Assembly (NCBI GenBank): GCA_019637395.1 | Contig: JAHBVR010000028.1 | Span: 10,915-74,914 of the forward strand | Source of the DNA: Vulcanimicrobiota bacterium | Lineage (GTDB): Bacteria; Vulcanimicrobiota; Xenobia; Xenobiales; JADMJV01 | Direction: 5' to 3' | DNA: 64,000 nt | Shown here: piece after piece, positions 52,924-60,892 of the stretch | How the letters are laid out: each line of letters starts with the position of its first letter | How positions within the stretch are numbered: position 1 is the first letter of the stretch | Position numbers and translations under genes: made by a program | Notes under the pieces: generated by a model | The model's database searches: none | Seen by the model: only the letters and a program-made list of their open reading frames with translations | What the model was told of the DNA's origin: nothing

Positions 52924-53735
52924 CTAATACGGAATGGCCGCAAAGGGTCGGGTGGGCGGATACTGCTTGCGAAACTCCTTGATGACGCGCTCCACATCCA
53001 GGTAACCCACCGTCCGCTGCAACTCCGGCAAATACAGGCAGCGCCTGGCCACCGCGTCCACCTCGAAGCTCCAGTACATCGACATCAGAGCGCTGATAAA
53101 AGTTTGTTTCCCTCGGTGCGCCAGGTGCGGTGCACATTACCGAACTGCCCCTCGATAGCCGAGGCGATGGAGTTGGCCACCACGCTGGGAGCCCCCGGCA
53201 TGGCCTGGACGCAGTAATCCACCGCCTCCACAAAAAGCCGCGCCTCTTCCATCTCGGGCAGCAAGGAAAAGGCTCCCAGAAAGGCTCCCTTGCGCTGCAG
53301 CGCGGCCACCGACTCCAAGAAGTGCGCGTGATATACCTCATCAAAACGATCCACCCCAAAGCCCAGACAACTGAGAATCTTCACCGGCACCGGCAGAGCG
53401 TGCACGGCCGCAATATTGGCCAGATCTTCTTGCGGCGTTCCCAGCCCCTCCTCATCTCCACGCATCAAACTGCCGGTTCCCCCGTCAGCCAGAACAATCG
53501 TGTCCAGTCGCAATTCCTTATGCACCGCCTGCCAGGCCTCGACCAGGGTGACCACTCCCGTGCGCTGGAAGCAATAGACAGGGCTCTCGTCTCCTCGCTT
53601 GCGCAGCCACTGCGAGAGCACCCGCTCCGGAAAGAAATCATCGGATCCCGGCGTGTCGGCATCGATGCAGGTGACGGCCGGAGTAAGCCGCCGGCCCGTC
53701 TTCTGACCCAGCGCGGCAAAGGTCATATTTCCCAA
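52924..53735 (-). pseudogene. DUF1152-family gene, 5'-truncated and frameshifted
   Basis: The first part (216 codons, to 53085) carries DUF1152 marks: VLADGGTGSLMRGDEEGLGTP, ILSCLGFGVDRFDEVYHAHFLESVAAL, and SIASAIEGQFG. The family usually continues with RT.G.....LM.LYWFF..VARR..YL. That sequence (ALMSMYWSFEVDAVARR, YLPELQRTVGYLDVERV) follows in the other frame to a TAG at 52924. A one-base deletion in GGG (53110-53112) explains it. The Gly-rich N-terminus of the family is also missing. Without re-sequencing, an assembly error for the shift cannot be excluded. Confidence 0.75.
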
Positions 53736-54338
53736 GTAAGTTCAAATTCATAGCCGGAAGTTCGACCTGGCTCGGCGAAAATTCCCCGGGCTTCCTACCC
53801 TTATGGATCACGGACGCCATCGTCTGGTGGTTCGCCCAACTGGCCTACCGCCTCCGCCACGGCCTGATCACCGGCCCCCAGCTGCTTCAACAGCCGATGC
53901 AATTCGGGTCGGTCCCACCGGCCACCCGAGATCTTTCCTGGAAAATTAGTTCACAGGCTTCCACCTGAGCACAGGGCATCTTAGAACCCGATCAGCAGAA
54001 GCGTGGGAAGATTCTCTGCGGAAATGAGGTTGAAGTCATGGGCAAAAAACGGCAAGAGGTGAACTACAACTACAGCGCTCTGGCCTATCTGGCCCCATCG
54101 CTTTGCGTTTTCACGGCGGAAACGGGTCGTTCCCTCTTCGACCACATCCTCGGGTAGACAAGCTTGAACCGACGATAAAAGCCGAAGCCCTAACGACAGA
54201 AAGACCGCCATGCCCAAGAAAAAACACAAACACTGCTGTCTCAAAGACTTGTCTTCCCGAAAGCGGAATCGCTCATGGCTCACCATAGAAATGAAGGAGT
54301 CGTCGAAACCGGGGCCACCACCTGTGGTGGCCGTCGGT
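53736..54338. other. Gene-poor stretch between the DUF1152 and DUF1444-like genes
   Basis: Several short frames are open (for example 39 codons from 54037), but none has a family motif or good start site. A plus-strand stretch at 53806-53960 reads WITDAIVWWFAQLAYRLRHG..., a possible protein remnant that I cannot name. Likely decayed sequence. Confidence 0.4.
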
Positions 54339-55493
54339 TCAGGGGGGCAACAGATCATCCACTCCCACCCAGGCGGCTGACTCCACTTCGGCCTCCGTGG
54401 GCGTTCGAGCGGTGCGCCAACGCGGCGGGACGATTCCCGGCTCGGGGCGCACGCTGGTCGTGAACCGGGTCAAAAACTCTGACCAGGCGTAGCAGCGGGG
54501 GTCGCCGTCGCCGCGGTCGAGCAGCACCCAGTCGGCCCGAGGTAGCAGACAGACGCACTCGTGCGCCCAGGTGGTCACGCGGGTTCCGGCCCCACCCCGA
54601 CGGATGCACTGGACCGACATCACGCCCACATCCTCGGTCAGCGTACGATTTAAATACTCCACCTGCTCGTTATAGAAACCGGCCTCGACCGAATCGAGCA
54701 AAGCCCGCCAGGCCGGCAGGCGCGGTTCATAGGGCAGCCAGCCTTCTCCCACCCAGCGTAGCGGGCGCGGACTTAACTGATAGGGCACCTCCAGTTGGCC
54801 CTCCAGCACGGCAAACAGCAACTCTTCGTCCTCGCTGCCGCCCACCAACACCAGGTCGCGATGAGGAGCCACCACCAGCCGGTCGCCCCGCACCGCCAGC
54901 TCTTCCAACAACCGCCCCAGCACCAGCCGACAGGCGGCATGAGAATCCAACCATGGCGAGAGATGGAGGCCCGGCCGGATCTCCTGGAAGCGCTCCTGCG
55001 AACGCGCCCACAGGTTGTCGCGAGCCACCCGCACTGCCTCCGCGATCGGTATTCCCCAGTCTTCGAGCTGCCTGGCCTGCAGATACATGCAACTTTCCGG
55101 CAAATCCAACACCAGCACCGCCTGTAAATCAGGTCCCAGCTCACAGGGATAAGGCACCAACGGGTCGTCGATGTTCCAAAAGAAAGCCCGCTCGCGCACC
55201 TTGGGTAACACCTGGAGACGTGCCTCCGCCCAATTGTCGGCGAACGAGGAATTCAGAAAGCCTAGAGAGAGCAAATCCTGCAGCACGTTCCACCGCCGCC
55301 AGCGCGGCGCGTGCGCATAAGCTTCGTAGAGATTGGCCAGATTGATGATGGTCGTGCCCTGGACCAGACGGAATTCCTCCGCCTCGTAATTCGCCTCGGG
55401 CTCGGGCCGAACCGCCCGCAAGCGGTCTAATAGCTTGCCGGCGAATTTCTCCCGCGAAAGCGGCGGGGTCAGTCCGTGCAAAAAACGACGCAT
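54339..55493 (-). CDS. DUF1444 (YtpQ)-like protein
   Basis: 384 residues from the ATG at 55493 (MRRFLHGLTPPLSREKFAGKLLDRL), chosen since the earlier frame lacks family sequence. The pattern follows YtpQ-type proteins: N-terminal helix, then LQVLPKVRERAFFW, LVPYPCELGPDLQAVLVLDLPESCMYLQARQLEDWGI, an ARDNLWARS helix, CRLVLGRLLEELAVRGDRLVVAPHRDLVLVGG. YtpQ is of unknown function in firmicutes. The last 110 residues are an extra domain of unknown type. GGCGGG precedes the start. Confidence 0.6.
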   Translation of the reverse strand: MRRFLHGLTPPLSREKFAGKLLDRLRAVRPEPEANYEAEEFRLVQGTTIINLANLYEAYAHAPRWRRWNVLQDLLSLGFLNSSFADNWAEARLQVLPKVRERAFFWNIDDPLVPYPCELGPDLQAVLVLDLPESCMYLQARQLEDWGIPIAEAVRVARDNLWARSQERFQEIRPGLHLSPWLDSHAACRLVLGRLLEELAVRGDRLVVAPHRDLVLVGGSEDEELLFAVLEGQLEVPYQLSPRPLRWVGEGWLPYEPRLPAWRALLDSVEAGFYNEQVEYLNRTLTEDVGVMSVQCIRRGGAGTRVTTWAHECVCLLPRADWVLLDRGDGDPRCYAWSEFLTRFTTSVRPEPGIVPPRWRTARTPTEAEVESAAWVGVDDLLPP

Positions 55494-55994
55494 CCCGCCT
55501 ACGTCTACACCGCCACAGAAACCGCTCCTTCCGGAAGATTTAGAAATAAGGAAATGAGCGACCTGAGAGAAGGCCCGGGCCATGGTCGTCAAACCCAATC
55601 AAAAGCTGGCTAAGCCAGGTCCTCAGCGTTCGGGCCGCCGCCTTAGGAGAATGTGGACCTCGATCTTCGTGGCCACCCTGGTCACCTACATCGAGCACGT
55701 CCACGGAGTAGGCATACTCGCTGTGGGGCGGCCTGGTCAACCACTGCCGGACCGCCACGCGCCAGATTCTCACTCTGCTGCAGGCACCTCCTGAGCAACA
55801 GGCGGAGCTCCACAGGTTCACCTAATGCATTTCTGCGCTAAGACCCTGGCTCGGGGTCTGGTGGAGACCATGGAACCAGAGCTCCGCCGCTCGAGCTGGT
55901 TTGAAGTCGGACACATGCTGGGACTTCAACCCCGGGCAACGCCCAGGCGAAGGTCTCCTCATCCAATCATCAACTTCATGATTTCCTGGAGGTG
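55494..55994. other. Stretch between the DUF1444-like gene and the IS110 remnant
   Basis: No gene could be supported. A plus-strand frame from 55582 and a minus-strand frame ending at 55540 overlap but have no family resemblance. An inverted repeat or IS end was not found. Probably remnants of inserted DNA. Confidence 0.35.
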
Positions 55995-56680
55995 ATGAAC
56001 GCTTCACACTACCACGCCATCCGTGACGCCCTGGCTTCGAAAGCCTTTACGCAAGCCGACGGCTCCCCCTGGCCAACGGCCGTGCTGGACGCTGAGATAC
56101 TCGAGCTCTCTGGTCTGGAGCGCTACAGTGAGCACGTACGGGTGCTACAGGGGTTTAAGGGATCCGATACGCTGACGGCGATGGTTTTCTAACGAAGCTT
56201 GGAGAGCTGAGGCGCTTTGGCAATCCGCGCCAACTGATGTCCTACTTAGGAATGGTTCCTTCCTTCCACCAGAGCGGAGACACCAACAAAAGCCGGAAAC
56301 TCCTACCTCCGGCACGTGCTTATCCAGGCGAGCTGGAACTACTTTGGTCCTTCCAGGGTCGGAAAACTGCTGGCTCAGCGGCAGAAGGATTTACCACCGT
56401 GGGTGCTTGAGCAATCCGCTCAGGCGCAGAAGAGAATTTCAAAGCGGCTCAACCATCTGTCGAGTACGTGCGGAAAGTGCGTGGCGGTAGTGGCCGGTGC
56501 CCGCGAACTGGCCTGTTTTATGGCCTCAGCCATCTTGACCTTGAGCGAGATGAAAGCCAAGGGACTCGATCTACCTAAACCAATCGTATCCGAACAAGGG
56601 AGGGCGTCCACCAAAGCGCTCGCGATCAGGCCGCCGGCGGTAAGCAAGAGGAGGACTCAGAGACCCGGCAGATTCCTTTA
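55995..56680 (+). pseudogene. IS110-family transposase remnant
   Basis: The C-terminal half of an IS110-type transposase can be pieced together over three frames. The first (55995-56188) ends in VLQGFKGSDTLTAMVF, the second (56189-56288) holds TKLGELRRFGNPRQLMSYLG and MVPSFHQSG, and the third holds GNSYLRHVLIQASWNY, QKDLPPWVLEQSAQAQKR and CVAVVAGARELACF. These match the transposase_20 core. Two frameshifts and the absent DEDD N-terminal domain show it is dead. No ends are visible. Confidence 0.8.
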
Positions 56681-56684
56681 ACAA

Positions 56685-56696
56685 CCTGTTAACAGG
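56685..56696. promoter_or_regulatory. 12-base perfect palindrome upstream of the small FlgM-motif protein
   Basis: CCTGTTAACAGG is its own reverse complement and lies 87 bases before the small gene. It could be an operator. Confidence 0.3.
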
Positions 56697-56782
56697 ACCC
56701 ACTGAGAATCGACCTTTTCAAGGACGGTCCGGTCTACATTGCTTTCACAAGCTGACTGACTTTGAGAGACGAGGACACAAAA

Positions 56783-56986
56783 ATGTTTGGACTGATTCGA
56801 GCTGGTATTAACTTGTTGCGCCCCGTAGTTGCTGGTATTGCAAGCGCTGTGGGCATTACTGGACTTCCCACCTCCTCCACTCCTCAGCAACCAGAGCCGC
56901 CCAGAGATCGTGTGGAGATCAGCTCTGAAGCGCGCCGGCCCGAGGAAGCCCGTCAAACCATCCCAAACTTCAACGCCTGGAACTGA
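56783..56986 (+). CDS. Small hydrophobic protein with a FlgM-like DRVEISSEAR motif
   Basis: 67 residues from the ATG at 56783, with GAGG 9 bases upstream. The first 30 residues are hydrophobic (FGLIRAGINLLRPVVAGIASAVGITGLP), the rest is polar and Pro-rich. DRVEISSEAR (about 43-52) resembles the DKVEISSEAK signature of FlgM-type anti-sigma factors, although the usual sigma-binding C-terminal helices are missing or very short. A strong terminator follows, so it is a free-standing transcription unit. The gene is intact among broken neighbours. A role as an exported or membrane-bound regulator is inferred; the motif alone cannot prove relation. Confidence 0.6.
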   Translation: MFGLIRAGINLLRPVVAGIASAVGITGLPTSSTPQQPEPPRDRVEISSEARRPEEARQTIPNFNAWN

Positions 56987-57001
56987 TTCGCCCGGTTGAA
57001 T

Positions 57002-57034
57002 CGCGCCCCAGACCTGGTCTGAGGCGCGTTTTTC
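57002..57034 (+). terminator. Rho-independent terminator after the small protein gene
   Basis: An 11-pair stem (CGCGCCCCAGA with TCTGAGGCGCG, one mismatch) and five-base loop is followed by TTTTTC. Confidence 0.88.
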
Positions 57035-57178
57035 TGTTTCCAGGCTCCTAAGGGGTCCCTCACGAAACGGAAATAATTGCACGCTAAGGCGTCCCGGCCG
57101 TCGAAACTCTTTCGAGGCATGATTTTGTGTTGCTCGGTCGAACGAGTCAGGACAAACTAAAACTCGAAGGGATCACCT

Positions 57179-57733
57179 GTGAACATCGGCTACGCCCGCG
57201 TCTCCACCCAGGACTAAAACCTGGACTTCCAAAAGCAAGCCCTCAAACAGGCCGGCTGCCAAAAGTTCTTCGACGACCAACTGAGCGGCAGCCGCGGCGA
57301 CCGCCCGGGCCTGTCTCGAGCTCTGGATACCTCCGCGCTGGCGACACCTGGTCGTCTGGAAGCTCGACCGCCTTGGCCGCAGCGTCAACTACCTTGTTGA
57401 CCTGGTGGCCGACCTCCAGAAACAGAAATCCCATTCAAAAAGCCTGATCGACAACATCGACGCCAGCACCACTAGCGGCCGCTTCTTCTTCCACGTAATG
57501 GCCAGCCTCGCCCAGATGGAACGCGAACTCACCTGAAGCGCACCAACGCCGGCCTGGCCGTCGCTGGCCAACTGGGCCGTGTAGGTGGCCGCAAACGCCA
57601 GATGACCGACAGCAAAATCGCCTCCGCCAGGAAGCTGCTGGCCAGCGGCGTTTCCCCCAAAGAAGTCGCCCAGAACCTGGGTGTGTCCATCCCAACGCTC
57701 TACCGCTGGGTGCCAGCCGGACAGTGTAACTGA
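57179..57733 (+). pseudogene. Serine recombinase (resolvase/invertase) remnant
   Basis: From GTG at 57179 the frame reads NIGYARVSTQD, where the catalytic Ser sits in the usual YARVS, then a TAA, then NLDFQKQALKQAGC, FDDQLSGSRGDRPGLSRAL. Two more frame changes are needed to read WKLDRLGRSVNYLVDLV, HVMASLAQMEREL, and the C-terminal helix-turn-helix (SKIASARKLLASGVSPKEVAQNLGVSIPTLYRW). The family match is certain but the gene is dead. It ends just before the first copy of the repeat that flanks the toxin-antitoxin pair. Confidence 0.85.
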
Positions 57734-57764
57734 TCTTCTCAAAAACGAGGGTTTATGAGAAGAT
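57731..57764 (+). repeat. First copy of a palindromic repeat flanking the toxin-antitoxin pair
   Basis: TGATCTTCTCAAAAACGAGG followed by GTTTATGAGAAGAT. Its ends are an inverted repeat (ATCTTCTCA and TGAGAAGAT), followed by TTTTT, so it may also end transcription. A second, slightly different copy is at 58650-58680 and related motifs are at 61788-61858. Confidence 0.6.
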
Positions 57765-57781
57765 TTTTCATATGTGGCAAA

Positions 57782-57810
57782 TTGACACACATGAAATCAT
57801 GCTCCATAAT
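57782..57810 (+). promoter_or_regulatory. Sigma-70-like promoter of the DUF1778/GNAT pair
   Basis: TTGACA (57782-57787), a 17-base spacer, then CATAAT (57805-57810). The predicted start of transcription is at about 57817, exactly the ATG of the antitoxin, which has no ribosome-binding site. The mRNA may therefore be leaderless. Confidence 0.72.
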
Positions 57811-57816
57811 ACTACC

Positions 57817-58110
57817 ATGGCGAAGATCAAACCAAAGTCCCAACAGAGCGCAAGAATTCATTGCCGAGTGAGCCACGATTTAAAAGATCAGGTTGAAAGT
57901 GCGGCCCGAATCTGCGGCCAATCTCTAACCGCCTTTACAGAGACGGCACTGGCTGAGAAGGCTCATCAGGTGCTCCAGGAACAGGAGCGCATACTGCTGT
58001 CTCAGAAAGCTTTTCAAGCCTTCATGGAAGCGATTCATGCGCCACCACCTCCGCCCTCGGCCAAATTGCTGGCGGCAGTCCGTGATTACCAACGCAAACG
58101 CTCCTCGTGA
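57817..58110 (+). CDS. DUF1778 (TacA-like) antitoxin
   Basis: 97 residues from the ATG at 57817; an upstream ATG at 57772 would lie in the promoter. The ribbon-helix-helix core RIHCRVSHDLKDQVESAARICGQSLTAFTETAL is typical of DUF1778 antitoxins paired with GNAT toxins. The C-terminal stretch (FMEAIHAPPPPPSAKLLAAV) is the toxin-binding tail. The stop overlaps the toxin GTG by four bases. It should repress its own promoter with the toxin. Confidence 0.9.
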   Translation: MAKIKPKSQQSARIHCRVSHDLKDQVESAARICGQSLTAFTETALAEKAHQVLQEQERILLSQKAFQAFMEAIHAPPPPPSAKLLAAVRDYQRKRSS

Positions 58111-58631
58111 GCTTCGTTGAGTTTCTAAGCGCTCATCACGATCGCCAGTCCTTCAACTGCGGTAAAGAGCCACTCAACCGTTTTTTGCGTGAGCAGGCTC
58201 GGCAAAACGCAGATCGTCATCTGGGAGTGACCTACGTGGTCGTGCCAACCCCCGGCTCCTCCCAGATTCAGAGCTACTTTACCCTCGTAACTCGCACCGT
58301 GGAAAGTCAGCAACTGCCAACCACAAAGAAGAGACTTCCCACCGGTCCCATCGGCGTCGTCTTGCTCGGGCGACTGGCGGTTGACCAAAGATTCCAAGGA
58401 CAAAAGCTTGGCCAACGCATGCTTCTTCGCGCAATGGCCCAGGTAGAGCACGCCGGCCAGCACGTGGGGGTTTACGCGCTCGTACTGGACACCATTGATG
58501 AGCAAGCCAGGGATTGGTATTTGAGTTTGGACTTTGGGTTTCAGTCTCTGCCTGAAAATCCGGAGCGGCTCTTTGTCACTCTTGCTTTCATTCAGCAGCT
58601 GGGATTAGGTCGCCTGACCGATAAGCTTTAG
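58107..58631 (+). CDS. GNAT-family (TacT-like) acetyltransferase toxin
   Basis: 174 residues starting at GTG that overlaps the antitoxin stop (GTGA). The acetyl-CoA loop is LGRLAVDQRFQGQKLG (88-102) and the catalytic Tyr candidate is Tyr138 in ARDWYLSLDFGF. TacT-type toxins acetylate the amino acid on charged tRNA and stop translation. The frame is intact. Together with its antitoxin it lies between two direct repeats, as if carried as a unit. Confidence 0.9.
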   Translation: MSFVEFLSAHHDRQSFNCGKEPLNRFLREQARQNADRHLGVTYVVVPTPGSSQIQSYFTLVTRTVESQQLPTTKKRLPTGPIGVVLLGRLAVDQRFQGQKLGQRMLLRAMAQVEHAGQHVGVYALVLDTIDEQARDWYLSLDFGFQSLPENPERLFVTLAFIQQLGLGRLTDKL

Positions 58632-58649
58632 CCGTATTCAGGACCGCCT

Positions 58650-58680
58650 GATCTTCCCAAAACGAGGGTTTTCGAGATCT
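58650..58680 (+). repeat. Second copy of the palindromic repeat
   Basis: TGATCTTCCCAAAACGAGGG followed by TTTTCGAGATCT. It matches the copy at 57731 in about 25 of 31 positions and stands in the same orientation, so the two form direct repeats around the toxin-antitoxin pair. Confidence 0.6.
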
Positions 58681-58694
58681 TTGCCCTCGGCCTG

Positions 58695-58701
58695 GTCGAG
58701 G
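58695..58701 (+). repeat. Target-site duplication, left copy
   Basis: GTCGAGG directly abuts the left transposon end; the same seven bases abut the right end at 61759-61765. Confidence 0.85.
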
Positions 58702-58750
58702 TGTGACTTTCAGAGATAAGTGGCGCAAAATCTTCAGAGCTATTTGGCGC
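58702..58750 (+). repeat. Left terminal inverted repeat of the Tn552-like transposon
   Basis: Starts TGTGACTTTCAGAGATAAG; 28 of the first 30 bases match the right end, with a looser match to base 49. It includes two transposase-box-like copies of (A/T)AGTGGCGC / TTTGGCGC. Confidence 0.9.
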
Positions 58751-59321
58751 TTGTCTGCCGGGCAAGCGTCCGGTAAACGGTCGGCCGGGAGACTGAGAAC
58801 AACTCCGAGAGGTCGCTTATCGAGTAGTTGCCGCTGTCGTGCATACGCCGCAGTTCGCGTTGTTGCTTCTCTGACAACTTCGGCATCTTGCCACGCAACT
58901 TCCCTTTGGCGCGCGCGATCGCCATGCCCTCTCGCGTGCGCATGCGAATCAGGTCGGCCTCAAACTCGGCAAAGGTGGCCAACACGTTGAAGAACATCTT
59001 ACCCATGGGGTCGGATGGGTCGTAAACACTGGAACCGAGCGCGAGTCTCACTCCTCGCTTGACCAGCGAGTCGGCGATATCCCGAGCGTCAGGCACGGAA
59101 CGTGCCAGCCGGTCCAGCTTGGGAACCACCAGCGTATCGCCGGCGCGCACGGCAGCGAGCGCCTGGTCGAGACCAGGCCGCTCCCTACTTGTGCCAGTGA
59201 GGCCTCGGTCGGTGTAGATGCGGTCCGGTGAAACACCCAGCTCAACGAGTGCAGCCTGCTGGGAAGCGAGATCCTGTTTGTCCGTGGAACAACGGGCGTA
59301 GCCGATAAGTGTTTTTGCCAT
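58740..59321 (-). CDS. Serine resolvase of the transposon
   Basis: 193 residues from the ATG at 59321 (MAKTLIGYARCSTDKQD, catalytic Ser12, Arg10). The segments RGLTGTSRERPGLDQAL, VVPKLDRLARSV and FFNVLATFAEFEADLIRMRTREGM are resolvase/invertase hallmarks; ISDLSELFSVSRPTVYRTL is the C-terminal helix-turn-helix. It resolves cointegrates at a res site that should lie in the gap to the transposase (59322-59431). The stop codon lies in the left terminal repeat. Confidence 0.92.
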   Translation of the reverse strand: MAKTLIGYARCSTDKQDLASQQAALVELGVSPDRIYTDRGLTGTSRERPGLDQALAAVRAGDTLVVPKLDRLARSVPDARDIADSLVKRGVRLALGSSVYDPSDPMGKMFFNVLATFAEFEADLIRMRTREGMAIARAKGKLRGKMPKLSEKQQRELRRMHDSGNYSISDLSELFSVSRPTVYRTLARQTSAK

Positions 59322-59431
59322 GCAACCATTGTACGATTGACGGACCCTCATTGAGAAGAGTATCGTACCAGGCTAATGAGACGATTTTTACTGGCTCAAC
59401 ACCTGCATTTCGGAACAGGACCGAGCGTCCG

Positions 59432-60892
59432 GTGAAGGATCCCTCTACGGACACCCTGATTGTCGAGCTCACAGCGGAGCAGAGATCGGAAGCTCTGGCT
59501 AGATTTGCTATCCTCAGGCCTCATCTAGAACAGGGAGTGGCCCTAAAAGAGTCTGCTCTGAACTCTTCCGTCCCCTTGAGAACAGCGCAGAGATGGTTGT
59601 CGCGCTATCGTATGGGCGGTCTCGCAGGCCTTGCTCGCTCGGTCAGGGCTGATTGCGGAACGCACAAGTTGAACCCGGAAATGCTCAGTCTTATCGAAGG
59701 CTTGGCCCTGCGCAAGCCGCAGCCCACGGTCGCGAACATCTATCGGAAGATATTGTCGGTCGGGAAACGTCAGGCATGGATTCCTCCGTCTTATGCGAGC
59801 GTCTATGCCGTCGTTCGCAGGATGGACCCTGCTCTACTCACGCTCGCCCAAGAGGGAGCGGCCGCCTTTCGAGATCGATTCGAGCTGGTTTACCGACATC
59901 GTGCTGAACGCCCGAATTCGACCTGGCAGGCCGACCACACCCAGCTCGACATCCTGGTTGTGGAAGCCAACGGCTCTATTGTTCGTCCCTGGCTGACCAC
60001 GGTCATCGACGACTATTCCAGAGTGATTGCCGGCTACTATCTGTTTTTGGGTGCTCCCTCCGCACTGCACACCTCGCTGGCGCTACGCCAGGCCATTTGG
60101 CGAAAACTCGATCCGCGTTGGCCGGTGAGCGGGATTCCGGACGTCCTTTATGTCGACCATGGAAGCGACTTTACCAGTGAGCACCTCGACCAGGTGGCCA
60201 TCGACCTGCACTTCGAGTTAATTCACTCCACGGTGGCCCGCCCCCAGGGCCGCGGAAAGATTGAGAGATTCTTTGGCACACTCAACACCGAGCTGCTTTC
60301 TGAATTGCCCGGATTTCTAAAAACGAGTAAGCCCGCCACCCCGCCCAAGCTATCCCTTCCCGAGCTTGATCAGGCGCTCGGGGATTTTATCCTTGGAACC
60401 TACAACTTGCGCGAACACAAGGAGATTGGCGGAGCCCCGGTCTCTGTCTGGCTCTCCGATGGCTGGCTACCGAGGATGCCGGACAGCCTGGAAGCCTTGG
60501 ATCAACTTCTGGTCATGGTCGCAAAACCTCGGATGGTTCGCCGCGATGGCATCCATTTTCAAGGTCTGCGTTATCTCGAGCCGACATTGGCAGCCTATGT
60601 CGGGGAGCGGGTTACAATTCGATACGACCCGCGTGATCTCGGCGAGATTCGAGTTTTCCATCGGAACCGCTTCCTCTGCCGTGCCATCAGCCCGGAGAAC
60701 GCTGGCCAAGCGATCACACTCAAAGAAATACAAGTCGCGCGGGTCAACCACCGCCGGGCCCTTCGCGGCCAGATCAAAGAACGTATTCAGCGGGTGGTCG
60801 AGTTTTTGCCCGACCAGGCCGAGAAGGTTTATTCGCCCAAGCAACCTGCCAAGGCAAAGCACAACCTACGAATCTATCGGGAGGATGCATAG
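59432..60892 (+). CDS. tniA: DDE transposase of the transposon (TniA/p480-like)
   Basis: About 486 residues from the GTG at 59432; the longer frame from 59309 would run into the divergent resolvase. N-terminal helix-turn-helix region (AQRWLSRYRMGGLAGLARSVRAD), then a retroviral-integrase-like core with Asp168 (WQADHTQLD), Asp242 (YVDHGSDF) and Glu278 (GRGKIERFF), the expected DDE triad, and a C-terminal beta-barrel Mu-type domain (VRRDGIHFQGLRYLEPTLAAYVGERVTIRYD). It cuts and joins the transposon ends together with the ATPase. Stop and next start are adjacent (TAGATG). Confidence 0.92.
   Translation: MKDPSTDTLIVELTAEQRSEALARFAILRPHLEQGVALKESALNSSVPLRTAQRWLSRYRMGGLAGLARSVRADCGTHKLNPEMLSLIEGLALRKPQPTVANIYRKILSVGKRQAWIPPSYASVYAVVRRMDPALLTLAQEGAAAFRDRFELVYRHRAERPNSTWQADHTQLDILVVEANGSIVRPWLTTVIDDYSRVIAGYYLFLGAPSALHTSLALRQAIWRKLDPRWPVSGIPDVLYVDHGSDFTSEHLDQVAIDLHFELIHSTVARPQGRGKIERFFGTLNTELLSELPGFLKTSKPATPPKLSLPELDQALGDFILGTYNLREHKEIGGAPVSVWLSDGWLPRMPDSLEALDQLLVMVAKPRMVRRDGIHFQGLRYLEPTLAAYVGERVTIRYDPRDLGEIRVFHRNRFLCRAISPENAGQAITLKEIQVARVNHRRALRGQIKERIQRVVEFLPDQAEKVYSPKQPAKAKHNLRIYREDA

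Noticed and set aside
54037-54156. Small frame MGKKRQEVNYNYSALAYLAP on the plus strand
   Set aside because: 39 codons, weak start context, no homologue known to me and decayed surroundings.
55582-55794. 70-codon plus-strand frame next to the IS110 remnant
   Set aside because: No ribosome-binding site or family match; an overlapping minus-strand frame is equally long.
59309-59431. N-terminal extension of the transposase frame
   Set aside because: It would overlap the divergent resolvase start and probable res/promoter region; the GTG at 59432 gives normal family length.
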